DNA from: Streptomyces sp. Root431
GTDB lineage: Bacteria; Actinomycetota; Actinomycetes; Streptomycetales; Streptomycetaceae
Assembly: GCF_001426585.1 (NCBI RefSeq)
Contig: NZ_LMEI01000006.1
Span: 174,945 to 238,944 of the forward strand
Reading direction: 5' to 3'
Length of the DNA: 64,000 nucleotides
Shown here piece by piece: positions 24,411 through 33,557 of this stretch; within the stretch, counting starts at the first letter, position 1; every line of letters starts with the position of its first letter. Position numbers and translations under genes: made by a program. Below the pieces are notes generated by a model. It worked only from the letters and a program-made list of their open reading frames with translations. It had not been told where the DNA came from and searched no databases.

Positions 24411-26933
24411 TTAGAGCTGTCCGACGGACGTCACGCGCACGATCGCCCGCCCCTCCTCGTCGGAGGCCGCGAGATCCACCTCCGCGCTGATGCCCCAGTC
24501 ATGGTCGCCGTTCGGGTCGGCGAAGGTCTGCCGGACGCGCCACAGGCCGTGCGCCGCGTCCTCCTCGATGGCGAGGAGCTTCGGTCCGCGCGCGTCCGGA
24601 CCCGTACCGAGGTCGTCGTACTCGTCCCAGTACGCGTCCATCGCGTCGCCCCACGCGTCCGCGTCCCAGCCGGAATCCGCGTCGAGGTCGCCCAGCGCGT
24701 CCACGTTGTCGAGGGCCGCCAGCTCCACCCGGCGGAACATCGCGTTGCGCACGAGGACCCGGAAGGCGCGGGCGTTCGCCGTGACCGGCTTGACCTGGTC
24801 GGCCTTCTCCTGGGCCTCCTCGGCCGTCTGGATCTCGGGGTTCGCCAGCTGCTCCCACTCGTCGAGCAGCGAGGAGTCCACCTGCCGCACCATCTCGCCC
24901 AGCCAGGCGATCAGGTCCTCCAGGTCCTCGGTCTTCAGGTCGTCCGGGATGGTGTGGTCGAGCGCCTTGTACGCGCTCGCCAGGTAGCGCAGCACGATGC
25001 CCTCGGTCCGCGCCAGCTCGTACCAGGACGTGAACTCCGTGAACGTCATGGCGCGTTCGTACATGTCACGGATGACCGACTTCGGCGACACCGGGTGGTC
25101 GCCGACCCACGGGTGCGACTTCCGGTAGACGTCGTACGCGTGCCAGAGCAGCTCCTCCAGCGGCTTCGGGTACGAGATCTCCTGGAGCCGCTCCATCCGC
25201 TCCTCGTACTCGACGCCGTCGCGCTTCATCTGCCCGACGGCCTCACCGCGCGCCTTGTTCTGCATCGCGGCGAGGATCTGGCGCGGGTCGTCGAGCGTCG
25301 ACTCCACCACCGACACCATGTCGAGGGCGTACGACGGGGACTCGGGGTCCAGCAGGTCGAAGGCGGCCAGCGCGAACGTCGACAGCGGCTGGTTGAGCGC
25401 GAAGTCCTGCTGGAGGTCGACCGTCAGCCGGATCGTGCGGCCCTCGGCGTCCGGGGTGTCCAGCTGCTCCACCACACCGCCGTCGAGCAGCGAGCGGTAG
25501 ATCGCGATGGCCCGGCGGATGTGCCGCAGCTGCGCCTTGCGCGGCTCGTGATTGTCCTCCAGGAGCTTGCGCATCGCCTCGAAGGCGTTGCCCGGGCGGG
25601 CGATCACCGAGAGCAGCATGATGTTGGTGACCTTGAAGCGCGAGGTCAGCGGCTCGGGCTCGGAGCCGATCAGCTTCTCGAAGGTGGTGTCGCTCCAGGC
25701 GACGAAGCCCTCCGGCGCCTTCTTGCGGACCACCTTGCGGCGCTTCTTCGGGTCGTCGCCCGCCTTCGCGAGCGCCTTCTCGTTCTCGATGACGTGCTCG
25801 GGCGCCTGCGCGACCACGTAACCGGCGGTGTCGAAGCCGGCCCGCCCGGCCCGGCCCGCGATCTGGTGGAACTCACGGGCCCGCAGCGTGCGCACCCGGC
25901 TGCCGTCGTACTTCGTCAGCGCCGTGAACAGCACCGTACGGATGGGCACGTTGACGCCGACGCCCAGCGTGTCCGTCCCGCAGATCACCTTCAGCAGACC
26001 GGCCTGGGCCAGCTTCTCGACGAGCCGCCGGTACTTGGGCAGCATGCCCGCGTGGTGGACGCCGATGCCGTGGCGGACGTACCGCGAGAGGTTCTGCCCG
26101 AACTTGGTGGTGAAGCGGAAGTTGCCGATCAGCTCGGCGATCCGGTCCTTCTCCTCGCGCGTGCACATGTTGATGCTCATGAGCGACTGGGCCCGCTCGA
26201 CGGCCTGCGCCTGCGTGAAGTGGACGATGTAGACGGGGGCCTGCTTGGTCTCCAGGAGCTCCGTCAGGGTGTCGGTGATCGGCGTGAGCTCGTACTCGTA
26301 CGAGAGCGGAACCGGCCGCGTCGCCGAGCGGACCACCGAGGTCGGCTTGCCGGTCCGCCGGGTCAGGTCCTTCTCGAACATCGACACGTCACCGAGCGTC
26401 GCCGACATGAGGATGAACTGCGCCTGCGGCAGTTCGAGGATCGGGATCTGCCAGGCCCAGCCGCGGTCGGCCTCCGCGTAGAAGTGGAACTCGTCCATGA
26501 CGACCTGGCCGATGTCGGCGTACTTGCCGTCCCGCAGCGCGATCGAGGCGAGGACCTCGGCCGTACAGCAGATGACCGGCGCGTCCGCGTTCACCGAGGC
26601 GTCGCCGGTGAGCATGCCGACGTTCTCCGTGCCGAAGAGCTTGCACAGGTCGAAGAACTTCTCCGACACCAGCGCCTTGATCGGCGCCGTGTAGAAGGTG
26701 ACCTGGTCGTTCGCGAGGGCCGTGAAGTGGGCCCCCGCGGCGACGAGCGACTTCCCGGAGCCGGTCGGGGTGGACAGGATCACGTTCGCCCCGGACACCA
26801 CCTCGATCAGCGCCTCCTCCTGGGCCGGGTAGAGCGTGATGCCCTGGTCCTCTGCCCATGAGGAGAAGGCCTCGAAGAGGGCGTCGGGGTCGGCGGTCGG
26901 CGGAAGCTGATCGATAAGGGTCACGCCCCCCAT
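24411..26933 (-). CDS. Ski2-like DExH-box RNA helicase
   Basis: The 840-residue product has helicase motifs I (S-T-P-T-G-S-G-K-S, Lys61), II (D-E-F-H), III (S-A-T-L-G), IV-V region (V-H-H-A-G-M-L-P, G-T-D-T-L-G-V-G-V-N) and VI (Q-I-A-G-R-A-G-R-A-G). The order and the long C-terminal region match actinobacterial Ski2/Mtr4-like helicases that unwind RNA. D-E-F-H replaces the usual D-E-V-H. ATG 26933 and GTG 26924 are both plausible starts; the very long upstream ORF is not supported. tesB follows directly. It is divergent from the YdjM-like gene. Confidence 0.93.
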   Translation of the reverse strand: MGGVTLIDQLPPTADPDALFEAFSSWAEDQGITLYPAQEEALIEVVSGANVILSTPTGSGKSLVAAGAHFTALANDQVTFYTAPIKALVSEKFFDLCKLFGTENVGMLTGDASVNADAPVICCTAEVLASIALRDGKYADIGQVVMDEFHFYAEADRGWAWQIPILELPQAQFILMSATLGDVSMFEKDLTRRTGKPTSVVRSATRPVPLSYEYELTPITDTLTELLETKQAPVYIVHFTQAQAVERAQSLMSINMCTREEKDRIAELIGNFRFTTKFGQNLSRYVRHGIGVHHAGMLPKYRRLVEKLAQAGLLKVICGTDTLGVGVNVPIRTVLFTALTKYDGSRVRTLRAREFHQIAGRAGRAGFDTAGYVVAQAPEHVIENEKALAKAGDDPKKRRKVVRKKAPEGFVAWSDTTFEKLIGSEPEPLTSRFKVTNIMLLSVIARPGNAFEAMRKLLEDNHEPRKAQLRHIRRAIAIYRSLLDGGVVEQLDTPDAEGRTIRLTVDLQQDFALNQPLSTFALAAFDLLDPESPSYALDMVSVVESTLDDPRQILAAMQNKARGEAVGQMKRDGVEYEERMERLQEISYPKPLEELLWHAYDVYRKSHPWVGDHPVSPKSVIRDMYERAMTFTEFTSWYELARTEGIVLRYLASAYKALDHTIPDDLKTEDLEDLIAWLGEMVRQVDSSLLDEWEQLANPEIQTAEEAQEKADQVKPVTANARAFRVLVRNAMFRRVELAALDNVDALGDLDADSGWDADAWGDAMDAYWDEYDDLGTGPDARGPKLLAIEEDAAHGLWRVRQTFADPNGDHDWGISAEVDLAASDEEGRAIVRVTSVGQL

Positions 26934-27057
26934 CTTGCCTGGATTCCGCCCGGATGAGGGAACCGGCGGCCGGGCTCCTTGATCACGGACGGTAGGCTCG
27001 TCCGTCGACCGGTCGTCAACTGAGCGCCGGCACACGAGAAACGGGGCGGCAGCAACC

Positions 27058-27849
27058 ATGATGGGACCGGCGCACTCACTGTCCGGAGCGGCGGCCTGGC
27101 TGGGTGTGGGAGCGGCCGCGGCCGCCTTCGACAAGCCCATGCCGTGGCCGGTCCTCCTCGTCGGGGCCCTCATCTGCGCGGGCGCCGCCCTCGCCCCGGA
27201 CCTCGACCACAAGTCGGCGACGATCTCCCGCGCCTTCGGCCCGGTCTCGCGGGGCCTCTGCGAGGTCGTCGACAAGCTCTCGTACGCCGTCTACAAGGCC
27301 ACCCGCTCCTCGGCCGACCCCCGCAGGTCCGGTGGGCACCGCACCCTCACCCACACCTGGCTCTGGGCCGTTCTGATCGGCGCCGGCGCCTCCGCCGCGG
27401 CGGTCACCGGCGGCCGGTGGGCGGTCCTGGCCATCCTCTTCGTCCACCTCGTCCTCGCGGTGGAGGGCCTGCTGTGGCGGGCCGCCCGGATGTCGAGCGA
27501 CGTCCTGGTCTGGCTGCTCGGCGCGACCAGCGCCTGGATCCTCGCGGGCGTCCTCGACAAGCCCGGCAACGGCGCGGACTGGTTCTTCACAGGGCCCGGC
27601 CAGGAGTACCTGTGGCTCGGCCTGCCGATCGTCCTCGGCGCCCTCGTCCACGACATCGGCGACGCCCTGACGGTCTCCGGCTGCCCGGTCCTGTGGCCCA
27701 TCCCGGTGGGCCGCAAGCGCTGGTACCCGATCGGCCCGCCCAAGGGCATGCGCTTCCGGGCCGGCAGCTGGGTCGAGCTGAAGGTCCTCATGCCCGCCTT
27801 CATGGTGCTCGGCGGGGTCGGCGGAGCCTCGGCACTCGGCTTCTTCTAG
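27058..27849 (+). CDS. YdjM-like metal-dependent hydrolase, membrane protein
   Basis: The 263-residue product has N-terminal M-M-G-P-A-H-S-L-S-G, a D-L-D-H-K-S-A-T motif (about 48-55), G-G-H-R-T-L-T-H-T-W (about 92-101) and four to five hydrophobic segments. The pattern H-S, D-x-D-H, H-R-x-x-T-H matches the YdjM/DUF457 membrane-bound metal-dependent hydrolase family. The substrate is unknown. The first two codons are both ATG. A perfect terminator follows. Confidence 0.88.
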   Translation: MMGPAHSLSGAAAWLGVGAAAAAFDKPMPWPVLLVGALICAGAALAPDLDHKSATISRAFGPVSRGLCEVVDKLSYAVYKATRSSADPRRSGGHRTLTHTWLWAVLIGAGASAAAVTGGRWAVLAILFVHLVLAVEGLLWRAARMSSDVLVWLLGATSAWILAGVLDKPGNGADWFFTGPGQEYLWLGLPIVLGALVHDIGDALTVSGCPVLWPIPVGRKRWYPIGPPKGMRFRAGSWVELKVLMPAFMVLGGVGGASALGFF

Positions 27850-27863
27850 TAGTTCACGGGCAC

Positions 27864-27903
27864 GAACAGCGCCGTCGCGGGGGAGCCCGCGACGGCGCTG
27901 TTC
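27864..27903. terminator. Perfect bidirectional terminator
   Basis: An 18-bp perfect stem (27864-27881 with 27886-27903) and GGAG loop separate two convergent genes, 15 bases after one stop and 7 before the other. Confidence 0.9.
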
Positions 27904-27909
27904 CGATTC

Positions 27910-28206
27910 TCAGCTCAGCCGGGCCGTGGCGTAGACCTCGATCGCGTCCCGCTGGTAGGCGGCGAGACCCGTGGCGATCGCGTCGTACGCGGCGTGCCAG
28001 ACGTCGTTGTCCACGCAGGCGCGGCCGATCGCCCGGTACTCCTCGGCCGAGACGGTACGGAGCTCGGTCAGCGCCCGGTACTGGGCGTCGATCTCGGCCT
28101 GCACCGGCTCGGCGCCGGGCGCGTGGCCCGCGGCCATGAGCTCGGCCAGCCGGATCATCTGGGCCGTGCGCGCGCGGTGCGCGGCGTCGGCGTCGGTCCG
28201 GCTCAT
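27910..28206 (-). CDS. Short stand-alone TipAS-like domain protein
   Basis: The 98-residue product is all-helical in pattern. Its second half, E-E-Y-R-A-I-G-R-A-C-V-D-N-D-V-W and Y-D-A-I-A-T-G-L-A-A-Y-Q-R-D-A-I-E-V-Y, resembles the TipAS antibiotic-recognition domain of the MerR regulator TipAL, including the G-L-A-x-Y-x-R-D-A-I helix. No DNA-binding domain is present and the protein is shorter than TipAS (about 144 residues). A role in binding thiopeptides or other ligands is only a possibility. It is convergent with the YdjM-like gene and downstream of a TetR gene. Confidence 0.7.
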   Translation of the reverse strand: MSRTDADAAHRARTAQMIRLAELMAAGHAPGAEPVQAEIDAQYRALTELRTVSAEEYRAIGRACVDNDVWHAAYDAIATGLAAYQRDAIEVYATARLS

Positions 28207-28269
28207 GGTTGCCGCGCGCCGACGGTAGGAGCTGCCGCAGCGGCAACTTCAACCCCGCTGTCCGGCGGA

Positions 28270-29010
28270 TCACGGCCGGGGGACGTCCAAGGTCCTGAGC
28301 AGCTGGTCCAGTTCCTCCTGGAAGAGTTTGTCCGGGCTTGCGGTCTGGCGCCGTAGGTGCCCGTACACCTCCAGGGTCACCAGGCCGTGGAGATGGCCCC
28401 AGACGCGCAGCGCCAGGGCGACGGCCGCGGGCGGCAGGTCGGGGAAGGCGGGGCGCACCTTGTCGAGGAGTCCGGCGTCGAAGTCGGACCAGGCGAACGT
28501 GCTGTCCCGGTAGAGGGGTTCGGCGTGCGGCCAGGCCGCAGCGGCGAGCCCGGCGAGGCCGGTGCACACCCGGCGGGCCGCGTCCGGGGCGGGTCCGCCC
28601 TCCGGGGCCCGGTAGCCGGGGACGGGATCGCCGTAGATCAGCCGGAAGCCCTCCGGGTTGGCGAGGGCCCAGTCGCGGAAGGCGCGGGACCAGGCGAGGA
28701 TCCGGGCGGCCGGGTCCTCGGCGGTGGTGTTCGCCCAGGCCGCGTCGACGGCGTCGGCCAGCGCGGAGTACACGTCGTCGATGAGCGTGGTGACCAGGTC
28801 GTCGCGGGTGGCGAAGTAGCCGTAGATCGCGTTGGCCGTCATGCCCATCTCGCGGGCGATGGCCCGCAGCGTGATGGCGTCGGGTCCGCCGGAGGCCATC
28901 AGGCGCAGGGCCGTGGCCTTGATCTCGGCCGTCGTCTCGGCGCGGAGCCGCTCGCGGCGTCCCCGGCCGGCCGGCGGCGTCCCTGTCCGTGCTTCCGAAG
29001 TCCCGGTCAT
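28270..29010 (-). CDS. TetR-family regulator with WHG-type C-terminal domain
   Basis: The 246-residue product has a TetR DNA-binding domain (A-L-R-L-M-A-S-G-G-P-D-A-I-T-L-R-A-I-A-R-E-M, then M-T-A-N-A-I-Y-G-Y-F-A-T-R-D-D-L) at about 25-80. The C-terminal half contains F-R-L-I-Y-G-D-P-V-P-G-Y, L-R-V-W-G-H-L-H-G-L-V-T-L-E-V-Y-G-H, which carries the W-H/L-H-G signature of the TetR_C_33/WHG group. It is divergent from an NAD(P)-binding protein, and a long palindrome lies between, so it very probably represses that gene and itself. Confidence 0.9.
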   Translation of the reverse strand: MTGTSEARTGTPPAGRGRRERLRAETTAEIKATALRLMASGGPDAITLRAIAREMGMTANAIYGYFATRDDLVTTLIDDVYSALADAVDAAWANTTAEDPAARILAWSRAFRDWALANPEGFRLIYGDPVPGYRAPEGGPAPDAARRVCTGLAGLAAAAWPHAEPLYRDSTFAWSDFDAGLLDKVRPAFPDLPPAAVALALRVWGHLHGLVTLEVYGHLRRQTASPDKLFQEELDQLLRTLDVPRP

Positions 29011-29043
29011 CCGGGAACCCTACCTCTCCACTGAGGGGTGTAG

Positions 29044-29082
29044 GAAAACTGCACGCCGTGAACTTCACGGCGTATAGTTTTC
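29044..29082. promoter_or_regulatory. 39-base palindromic operator shared by TetR and NAD(P)-binding protein genes
   Basis: Around one central base (29063) the 10-base arms ACGCCGTGAA and TTCACGGCGT are perfect; two unmatched bases on each side are followed by further perfect 7-base arms GAAAACT and AGTTTTC. TATAGT (29073-29078) inside the right arm looks like a plus-strand -10. Further CACGGCGT/CACGCC half sites follow at 29083-29115. This is the best operator in the window by symmetry. Confidence 0.7.
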
Positions 29083-29138
29083 TCACGGCGTCACGCCACA
29101 GTGGTGTCACGCCAGAGCCGTGATCACAGGGGAGAGTC

Positions 29139-29846
29139 ATGCGCATCGGGGTTATCGGCGCCACCGGCACCATCGGCAGCCGCGTCGTCGCGGAGGCCCT
29201 CGCACGCGGGCACGACATCAGGGCCTTCGGCCGCGACACCACCGGGGCCGCGGCCGCCGAGACCCGCGAGAACATCACCTGGACGAGCCTCGACGTCCTC
29301 GACCCCGAGGGCATCGCCGCCGTCCTGCCGGGACTCGACGTCCTGATCAGCGCCTTCCAGCCCGGCAACGCCGCCCGGGACCTCGCGGACACCATCGAGC
29401 GCTCCATCGCCGACGCCGGCGTCTACGCCACCGCGGCCCGGGCCCTGCTCAAGGCCCTGGAGACCCATCCCAGGACCCGGCTGATCGTCATCGGCGGCGC
29501 CGGCAGCCTGGAGTCCGAGCCCGGAGTGGTGCTCGCCGACGCGGAGGAGCGGCTCCACGAGACCCTCGACTCCGTCGGACTGCCCCGCGCCTACGCGGCG
29601 GCGGTACGCGGCCACCGGGACGCCCTGAACGTGCTGCGCACCTCCAACCGCCGCTGGACCTACTTCAGCCCCGCCGAGGACATCGCGCCCGGCGAGCGCA
29701 CCGGCCGCTTCCGCATCGGCGAGGACCAGCCGGTCCGGGACGCCGAGGGACGCAGCCGCGTCTCGGCGGAGGACGCGGCCGTGGCCCTCGTCGACGAGGC
29801 GGAGCTGCCCCGCTTCGTCCAGCGCCGGTTCACGATCGGCTACTGA
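29139..29846 (+). CDS. NAD(P)-binding (NmrA/YwnB-like) protein
   Basis: The 235-residue product starts M-R-I-G-V-I-G-A-T-G-T-I-G-S-R-V, an NADPH-binding G-A-T-G-x-I-G motif, and has L-I-V-I-G-G-A-G-S-L near 115-124, then a family-like stretch T-Y-F-S-P-A-E-D-I-A-P-G-E-R-T-G and S-A-E-D-A-A-V-A-L-V-D-E. These are atypical short-chain dehydrogenases of the YwnB group, many without the catalytic Tyr-Lys pair. It is the target of the divergent TetR. GGGGAGAG precedes the ATG. Confidence 0.87.
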   Translation: MRIGVIGATGTIGSRVVAEALARGHDIRAFGRDTTGAAAAETRENITWTSLDVLDPEGIAAVLPGLDVLISAFQPGNAARDLADTIERSIADAGVYATAARALLKALETHPRTRLIVIGGAGSLESEPGVVLADAEERLHETLDSVGLPRAYAAAVRGHRDALNVLRTSNRRWTYFSPAEDIAPGERTGRFRIGEDQPVRDAEGRSRVSAEDAAVALVDEAELPRFVQRRFTIGY

Positions 29847-29936
29847 GAGACGGGTGGGGCGAGCCCTTCGCCGGCACGCCCCACCCGTCGGCCGGCCGGG
29901 GCGTGCCTTGCGCAGGCGCGCCCCCACCCGTCTCTC
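29845..29936. terminator. Nested alternative terminator hairpins
   Basis: GACGGGTGGGGCG (29849-29861) can pair either with 29877-29889 or, in a longer fold starting GAGAGACGGG at 29845, with the related arm ending TCTCTC at 29936. The structure spans the gap between the convergent NAD(P)-binding and ABC genes and reaches into both stop codons. Confidence 0.65.
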
Positions 29937-31716
29937 AGCCGTGCCAGGACCGCCACAGCGCCGCGTACGCGCCGTCCGCCGCGACCAGCTCGTCGTGGCT
30001 GCCGAGCTCGCTGATCCGGCCGGCCTCGACCACCGCGATCAGATCGGCGTCGTGCGCGGTGTGCAGCCGGTGCGCGATGGCCACGACCGTACGCCCGTCC
30101 AGGACCCGGGCGAGGGACCGCTCCAGGTGCCGGGCCGCGCGCGGGTCGAGCAGCGAGGTCGCCTCGTCCAGGACCAGCGTGTGCGGGTCCGCGAGGACGA
30201 GCCGGGCCAGCGCCACCTGCTGGGCCTGAGCCGGCGTCAGCGAACGGCCGCCCGAGCCGACCTCGGTGTCCAGGCCCTCGTCGAGGCCCCGCGCCCAGCT
30301 CTCCGCGTCCACCGCGGCGAGGGCCTCCCACAGCTCGGCGTCGACGGCGCCGGTCCTGGCCAGCAGGAGATTGTCCCGGAGCGAGCCGACGAAGACGTGG
30401 TGCTCCTGATTGACCAGGGCCACGTGCTCGCGGACCCGCTCGGCGGGCATCCGGGCCAGCTCGGCGGCGCCGAGGGTGACCGAGCCCGTCCTCGGGGAGT
30501 AGATGCCCGCGAGCAGCCGGCCGAGGGTGGACTTGCCCGCGCCCGAGGGGCCGACCAGGGCGAGCCGGGTGCCAGGTGCCACCTTCAGGGACACCTCGTG
30601 CAGCACGTCGACGCCCTCGCGGTAGCCGAAGCGGACCTCGTCCGCCCGGACGGCACGCCCGTCGGGCCGCACCTCGTGGTCCCCGGCGTCCGGCTCGATG
30701 TCCCGGACGCCGACGAGCCGGCCCAGCGAGACCTGCGCGACCTGGAGCTCGTCGTACCAGCGGAGCACGATCCCGATCGGGTCCACCAGCATCTGCGCGA
30801 GCAGCGCGCCCGTCGTCAGCTGGCCCACGTCGATCCAGCCCTGGAAGACGAAGACCCCGCCGAGGAGGAGGACACCGCACAGGACCGTCGTGTGGGTGAG
30901 CGTGACGACCGGGAAGAGCACCGATCGCAGGAAAAGTGTGTACCTTTCCCACGCGACCCATTCAGTAATGCGCTTGTCGGAGAGCGCGATCCGGCGCGCG
31001 CCCAGGCGGTGCGCCTCCACCGTGCGGCCCGCGTCGACCGTCTCGGCCAGCGCGGCGGCCACGGCCGCGTATCCCGCGGACTCCGAGCGGTACGCCGAGG
31101 GCGCCCGCTTGAAGTACCAGCGGCAGCCCACGATCAGCACCGGGGCGGCGAGCAGGGCCGCGAGCGCGAGCGGGGGCGCGGTCACCGCGAGCCCGCCGAG
31201 CAGCAGGCCCACCCAGACCACGCCGATCGCCAGCTGGGGCACCGCCTCGCGCATCGCGTTGGCGAGCCGGTCGACGTCCGTGGTGATCCGGGAGAGCAGG
31301 TCGCCCGTCCCGGCCCGTTCGAGGACGCCGGGCGGCAGGCCGACCGAGCGGACGAGGAAGTCCTCGCGCAGATCGGCGAGCATCTCCTCGCCGAGCATCG
31401 CGCCGCGCAGCCGGACGAGCCGCACGAAGACCGTCTGCACGAGCAGGGCGACCGCGAACAGCGCGACCGTCCGCTCCAGATGGAGGTCACGGGCCCCCGA
31501 GCTCAGCTCGTCCACCACCGAACCGAGGAGGTACGGGCCGGCCATCGAGGCGATCACGGCGACCGCGTTCACCCCGATGAGCAGCGCGAACGCCCTGCGG
31601 TGGCGGCGCAGCAGCTCCCGTACGTAGATCCGTACGGTCGCGCCGGCCGCGACGGGCAGCGTCGTCGCCGTCGTGGGGGCCGCCGGGTCGTACTCCGGTG
31701 GCGCCAGGCCGATCAT
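29935..31716 (-). CDS. ABC exporter half-transporter with intact Walker A but degenerate signature
   Basis: The 593-residue product has a six-helix exporter membrane domain (about 30-320) and a nucleotide-binding domain with Walker A G-P-S-G-A-G-K-S-T, Q-loop V-N-Q-E, Walker B T-L-V-L-D-E-A-T-S and H-loop I-A-H-R-L. The signature motif is L-T-P-A-Q-A-Q-Q where L-S-G-G-Q is expected. Its start overlaps the stop of the upstream ABC gene in an ATGA, so the two are made together. The motif defects complement those of the partner, as in heterodimeric exporters with one functional ATP site. The substrate is unknown. Confidence 0.93.
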   Translation of the reverse strand: MIGLAPPEYDPAAPTTATTLPVAAGATVRIYVRELLRRHRRAFALLIGVNAVAVIASMAGPYLLGSVVDELSSGARDLHLERTVALFAVALLVQTVFVRLVRLRGAMLGEEMLADLREDFLVRSVGLPPGVLERAGTGDLLSRITTDVDRLANAMREAVPQLAIGVVWVGLLLGGLAVTAPPLALAALLAAPVLIVGCRWYFKRAPSAYRSESAGYAAVAAALAETVDAGRTVEAHRLGARRIALSDKRITEWVAWERYTLFLRSVLFPVVTLTHTTVLCGVLLLGGVFVFQGWIDVGQLTTGALLAQMLVDPIGIVLRWYDELQVAQVSLGRLVGVRDIEPDAGDHEVRPDGRAVRADEVRFGYREGVDVLHEVSLKVAPGTRLALVGPSGAGKSTLGRLLAGIYSPRTGSVTLGAAELARMPAERVREHVALVNQEHHVFVGSLRDNLLLARTGAVDAELWEALAAVDAESWARGLDEGLDTEVGSGGRSLTPAQAQQVALARLVLADPHTLVLDEATSLLDPRAARHLERSLARVLDGRTVVAIAHRLHTAHDADLIAVVEAGRISELGSHDELVAADGAYAALWRSWHG

Positions 31717-33521
31717 GCCGTTTCCCCTTCCAGTGCTTCGAGTTCGGCGGCGAGGCGGGTCGCCGTGGCGAGCTCCTCGTCCGTCTCGCGCGTGACGACC
31801 GCGCGGTAGCGGGGCTCCCCGGCGAGGAGTTCGCGGTGGGTGCCGACGGCGACGGCCTGGCCCTCGTGGACCAGGACGACGCGGTCGGCGCGGTCCAGGA
31901 GCAGCGGCGAGGAGGCGAGGACCACGGTGGTCCCGCCCTCGCGCAGCCGGGCGATGCCCTCGGCCACCCGGGACTCGGTGTGCGAGTCGACCGCAGAGGT
32001 CGGCTCGTCGAGGACGAGCACCTCCGGGTCGGTGACCAGCGAGCGGGCGAGTGCGAGCCGCTGGCGCTGGCCGCCCGAGAGCGACCGGCCCCGCTCGGTG
32101 ATCCGGGTCCGCATCGGGTCCCCGTCGGTGTCGACGGAGGCCTGGGCGAGCGCGTCGAGGACGTCGCCGCACTGGGCGGCGGCGAGCGCGTCCTCGGCCT
32201 TGACCGCGCCCGAGGAGGGCACGTCGAAGAGGTCCTGGAGCGTGCCCGAGAGCAGGACCGGGTCCTTGTCCTGGACGAGGACGGCCGTCCGGGCCGCCAC
32301 CAGCGGCAGCTCGTCCAGCGGGACCCCGCCGAGCAGCACCGAGGTGTGGTCCTCGTCGGCTTCGGTCGGGTGGCCGCCGAGCCGGTCCGCGAGCCGTCCG
32401 GCCACGTCCGGGTCGCCGCAGACGACGGCGGTGAACCGGCCGGCCGGGGCGAGCAGCCCGGTCAGCGGGTCGTACAGGTCGCCGGTCGCCGCCCGCTCCT
32501 CGCCCGCGGTGTCCGTGGTGGTCGTCGTGCGGGTCAGCGCGAGGACCCGGGCGGCCCGCTTCGCCGACGGCCGCGAGAAGGAGAAGGCCATGGCGATCTC
32601 CTCGAAGTTCCGCATCGGATGATGGGTCAGGGCCACGGCGCCGTAGACGGTGACGAGCTCGCCGACCGTGATCCGCCCGTCGAGCGCGAGCCGCGCCCCG
32701 TACGCCACGACGACGATGAGCAGGATGCCGGGCAGCACGACCTGGATCGAGGCGATCAGCGCCCACATCCGCGCGCTGTGCACGGCCGCCTTGCGGACCT
32801 CCTGGGAGGCGGCGCGGTAGCGGCCGAGGAACAGCTCCTCGCCGCCGATGCCGCGCAGGACGCGGAGCCCGGCGACGGTGTCGGAGGCCAGTTCCGTGGC
32901 CTTGCCCGCCTTCTCGCGCTGGACGTCCGCCCGGCGCGTGGCGCGGGGGAGGAGCGGCAGCACGGCGAGGGCGAGGACCGGGACGCCGATCGCGACGACG
33001 ATGCCGAGGGCCGGCTGGTAGACGACGAGCGCCACACAGACGATCAGGAGGGAGACGGCGGCCGCGGCGAACCGGGACAGCGCCTCGACGAACCATCCAA
33101 TTTTCTCGACGTCACCTGTGGAAACGGCCACCACTTCGCCCGCCGCGACCCGCCGGGTCAGGACGGAGCCCAGTTCGGCGGTCTTGCGGGACAGGAGCTG
33201 CTGGACCCGGGCGGCGGCGGTGATCCAGTTGGTGACGGCGGTGCGGTGCAGCATGGTGTCCCCGACCGCGATCGCGAGCCCGAAGCCCACGAGCAGGCCA
33301 CCGGCGAGGGCGAGCCGCCCGCCGTCACGGTCCACGACCGCCTGCACGGCGACGCCGACGCCGAGCGGCAGCCCGGCGATGCCCAGTTGCAGGAGCAGCC
33401 CCCAGAGCAGGGCCTTCACCTGCCCGCCGAGCTGGTTGCGGCCGAGCCAGAGGAGGAACCGGGTGCCCGAGCGGACATCGGGGACCCCTGGGTCGGCGTA
33501 GGGAAGGTCGCGAATCTGCAT
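31713..33521 (-). CDS. ABC exporter half-transporter with intact signature but degenerate Walker A
   Basis: The 602-residue product has an exporter membrane domain with about six helices (about 45-320). Its nucleotide-binding domain has a normal signature L-S-G-G-Q-R-Q-R and Walker B V-L-V-L-D-E-P-T-S, but the Walker A position reads C-G-D-P-D-V-A-G-R, with no G-K-S/T, and the H-loop His is replaced (L-A-S-S-P). It therefore should not bind ATP normally by itself. It is the first gene of the two-gene operon. The start M-Q-I-R-D-L-P-Y is chosen over a longer ORF that runs through the upstream hairpin. Confidence 0.92.
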   Translation of the reverse strand: MQIRDLPYADPGVPDVRSGTRFLLWLGRNQLGGQVKALLWGLLLQLGIAGLPLGVGVAVQAVVDRDGGRLALAGGLLVGFGLAIAVGDTMLHRTAVTNWITAAARVQQLLSRKTAELGSVLTRRVAAGEVVAVSTGDVEKIGWFVEALSRFAAAAVSLLIVCVALVVYQPALGIVVAIGVPVLALAVLPLLPRATRRADVQREKAGKATELASDTVAGLRVLRGIGGEELFLGRYRAASQEVRKAAVHSARMWALIASIQVVLPGILLIVVVAYGARLALDGRITVGELVTVYGAVALTHHPMRNFEEIAMAFSFSRPSAKRAARVLALTRTTTTTDTAGEERAATGDLYDPLTGLLAPAGRFTAVVCGDPDVAGRLADRLGGHPTEADEDHTSVLLGGVPLDELPLVAARTAVLVQDKDPVLLSGTLQDLFDVPSSGAVKAEDALAAAQCGDVLDALAQASVDTDGDPMRTRITERGRSLSGGQRQRLALARSLVTDPEVLVLDEPTSAVDSHTESRVAEGIARLREGGTTVVLASSPLLLDRADRVVLVHEGQAVAVGTHRELLAGEPRYRAVVTRETDEELATATRLAAELEALEGETA

Positions 33522-33557
33522 GGTGTCCCAGAGTCTTCGGGTCTGTCCGGGGGGATC

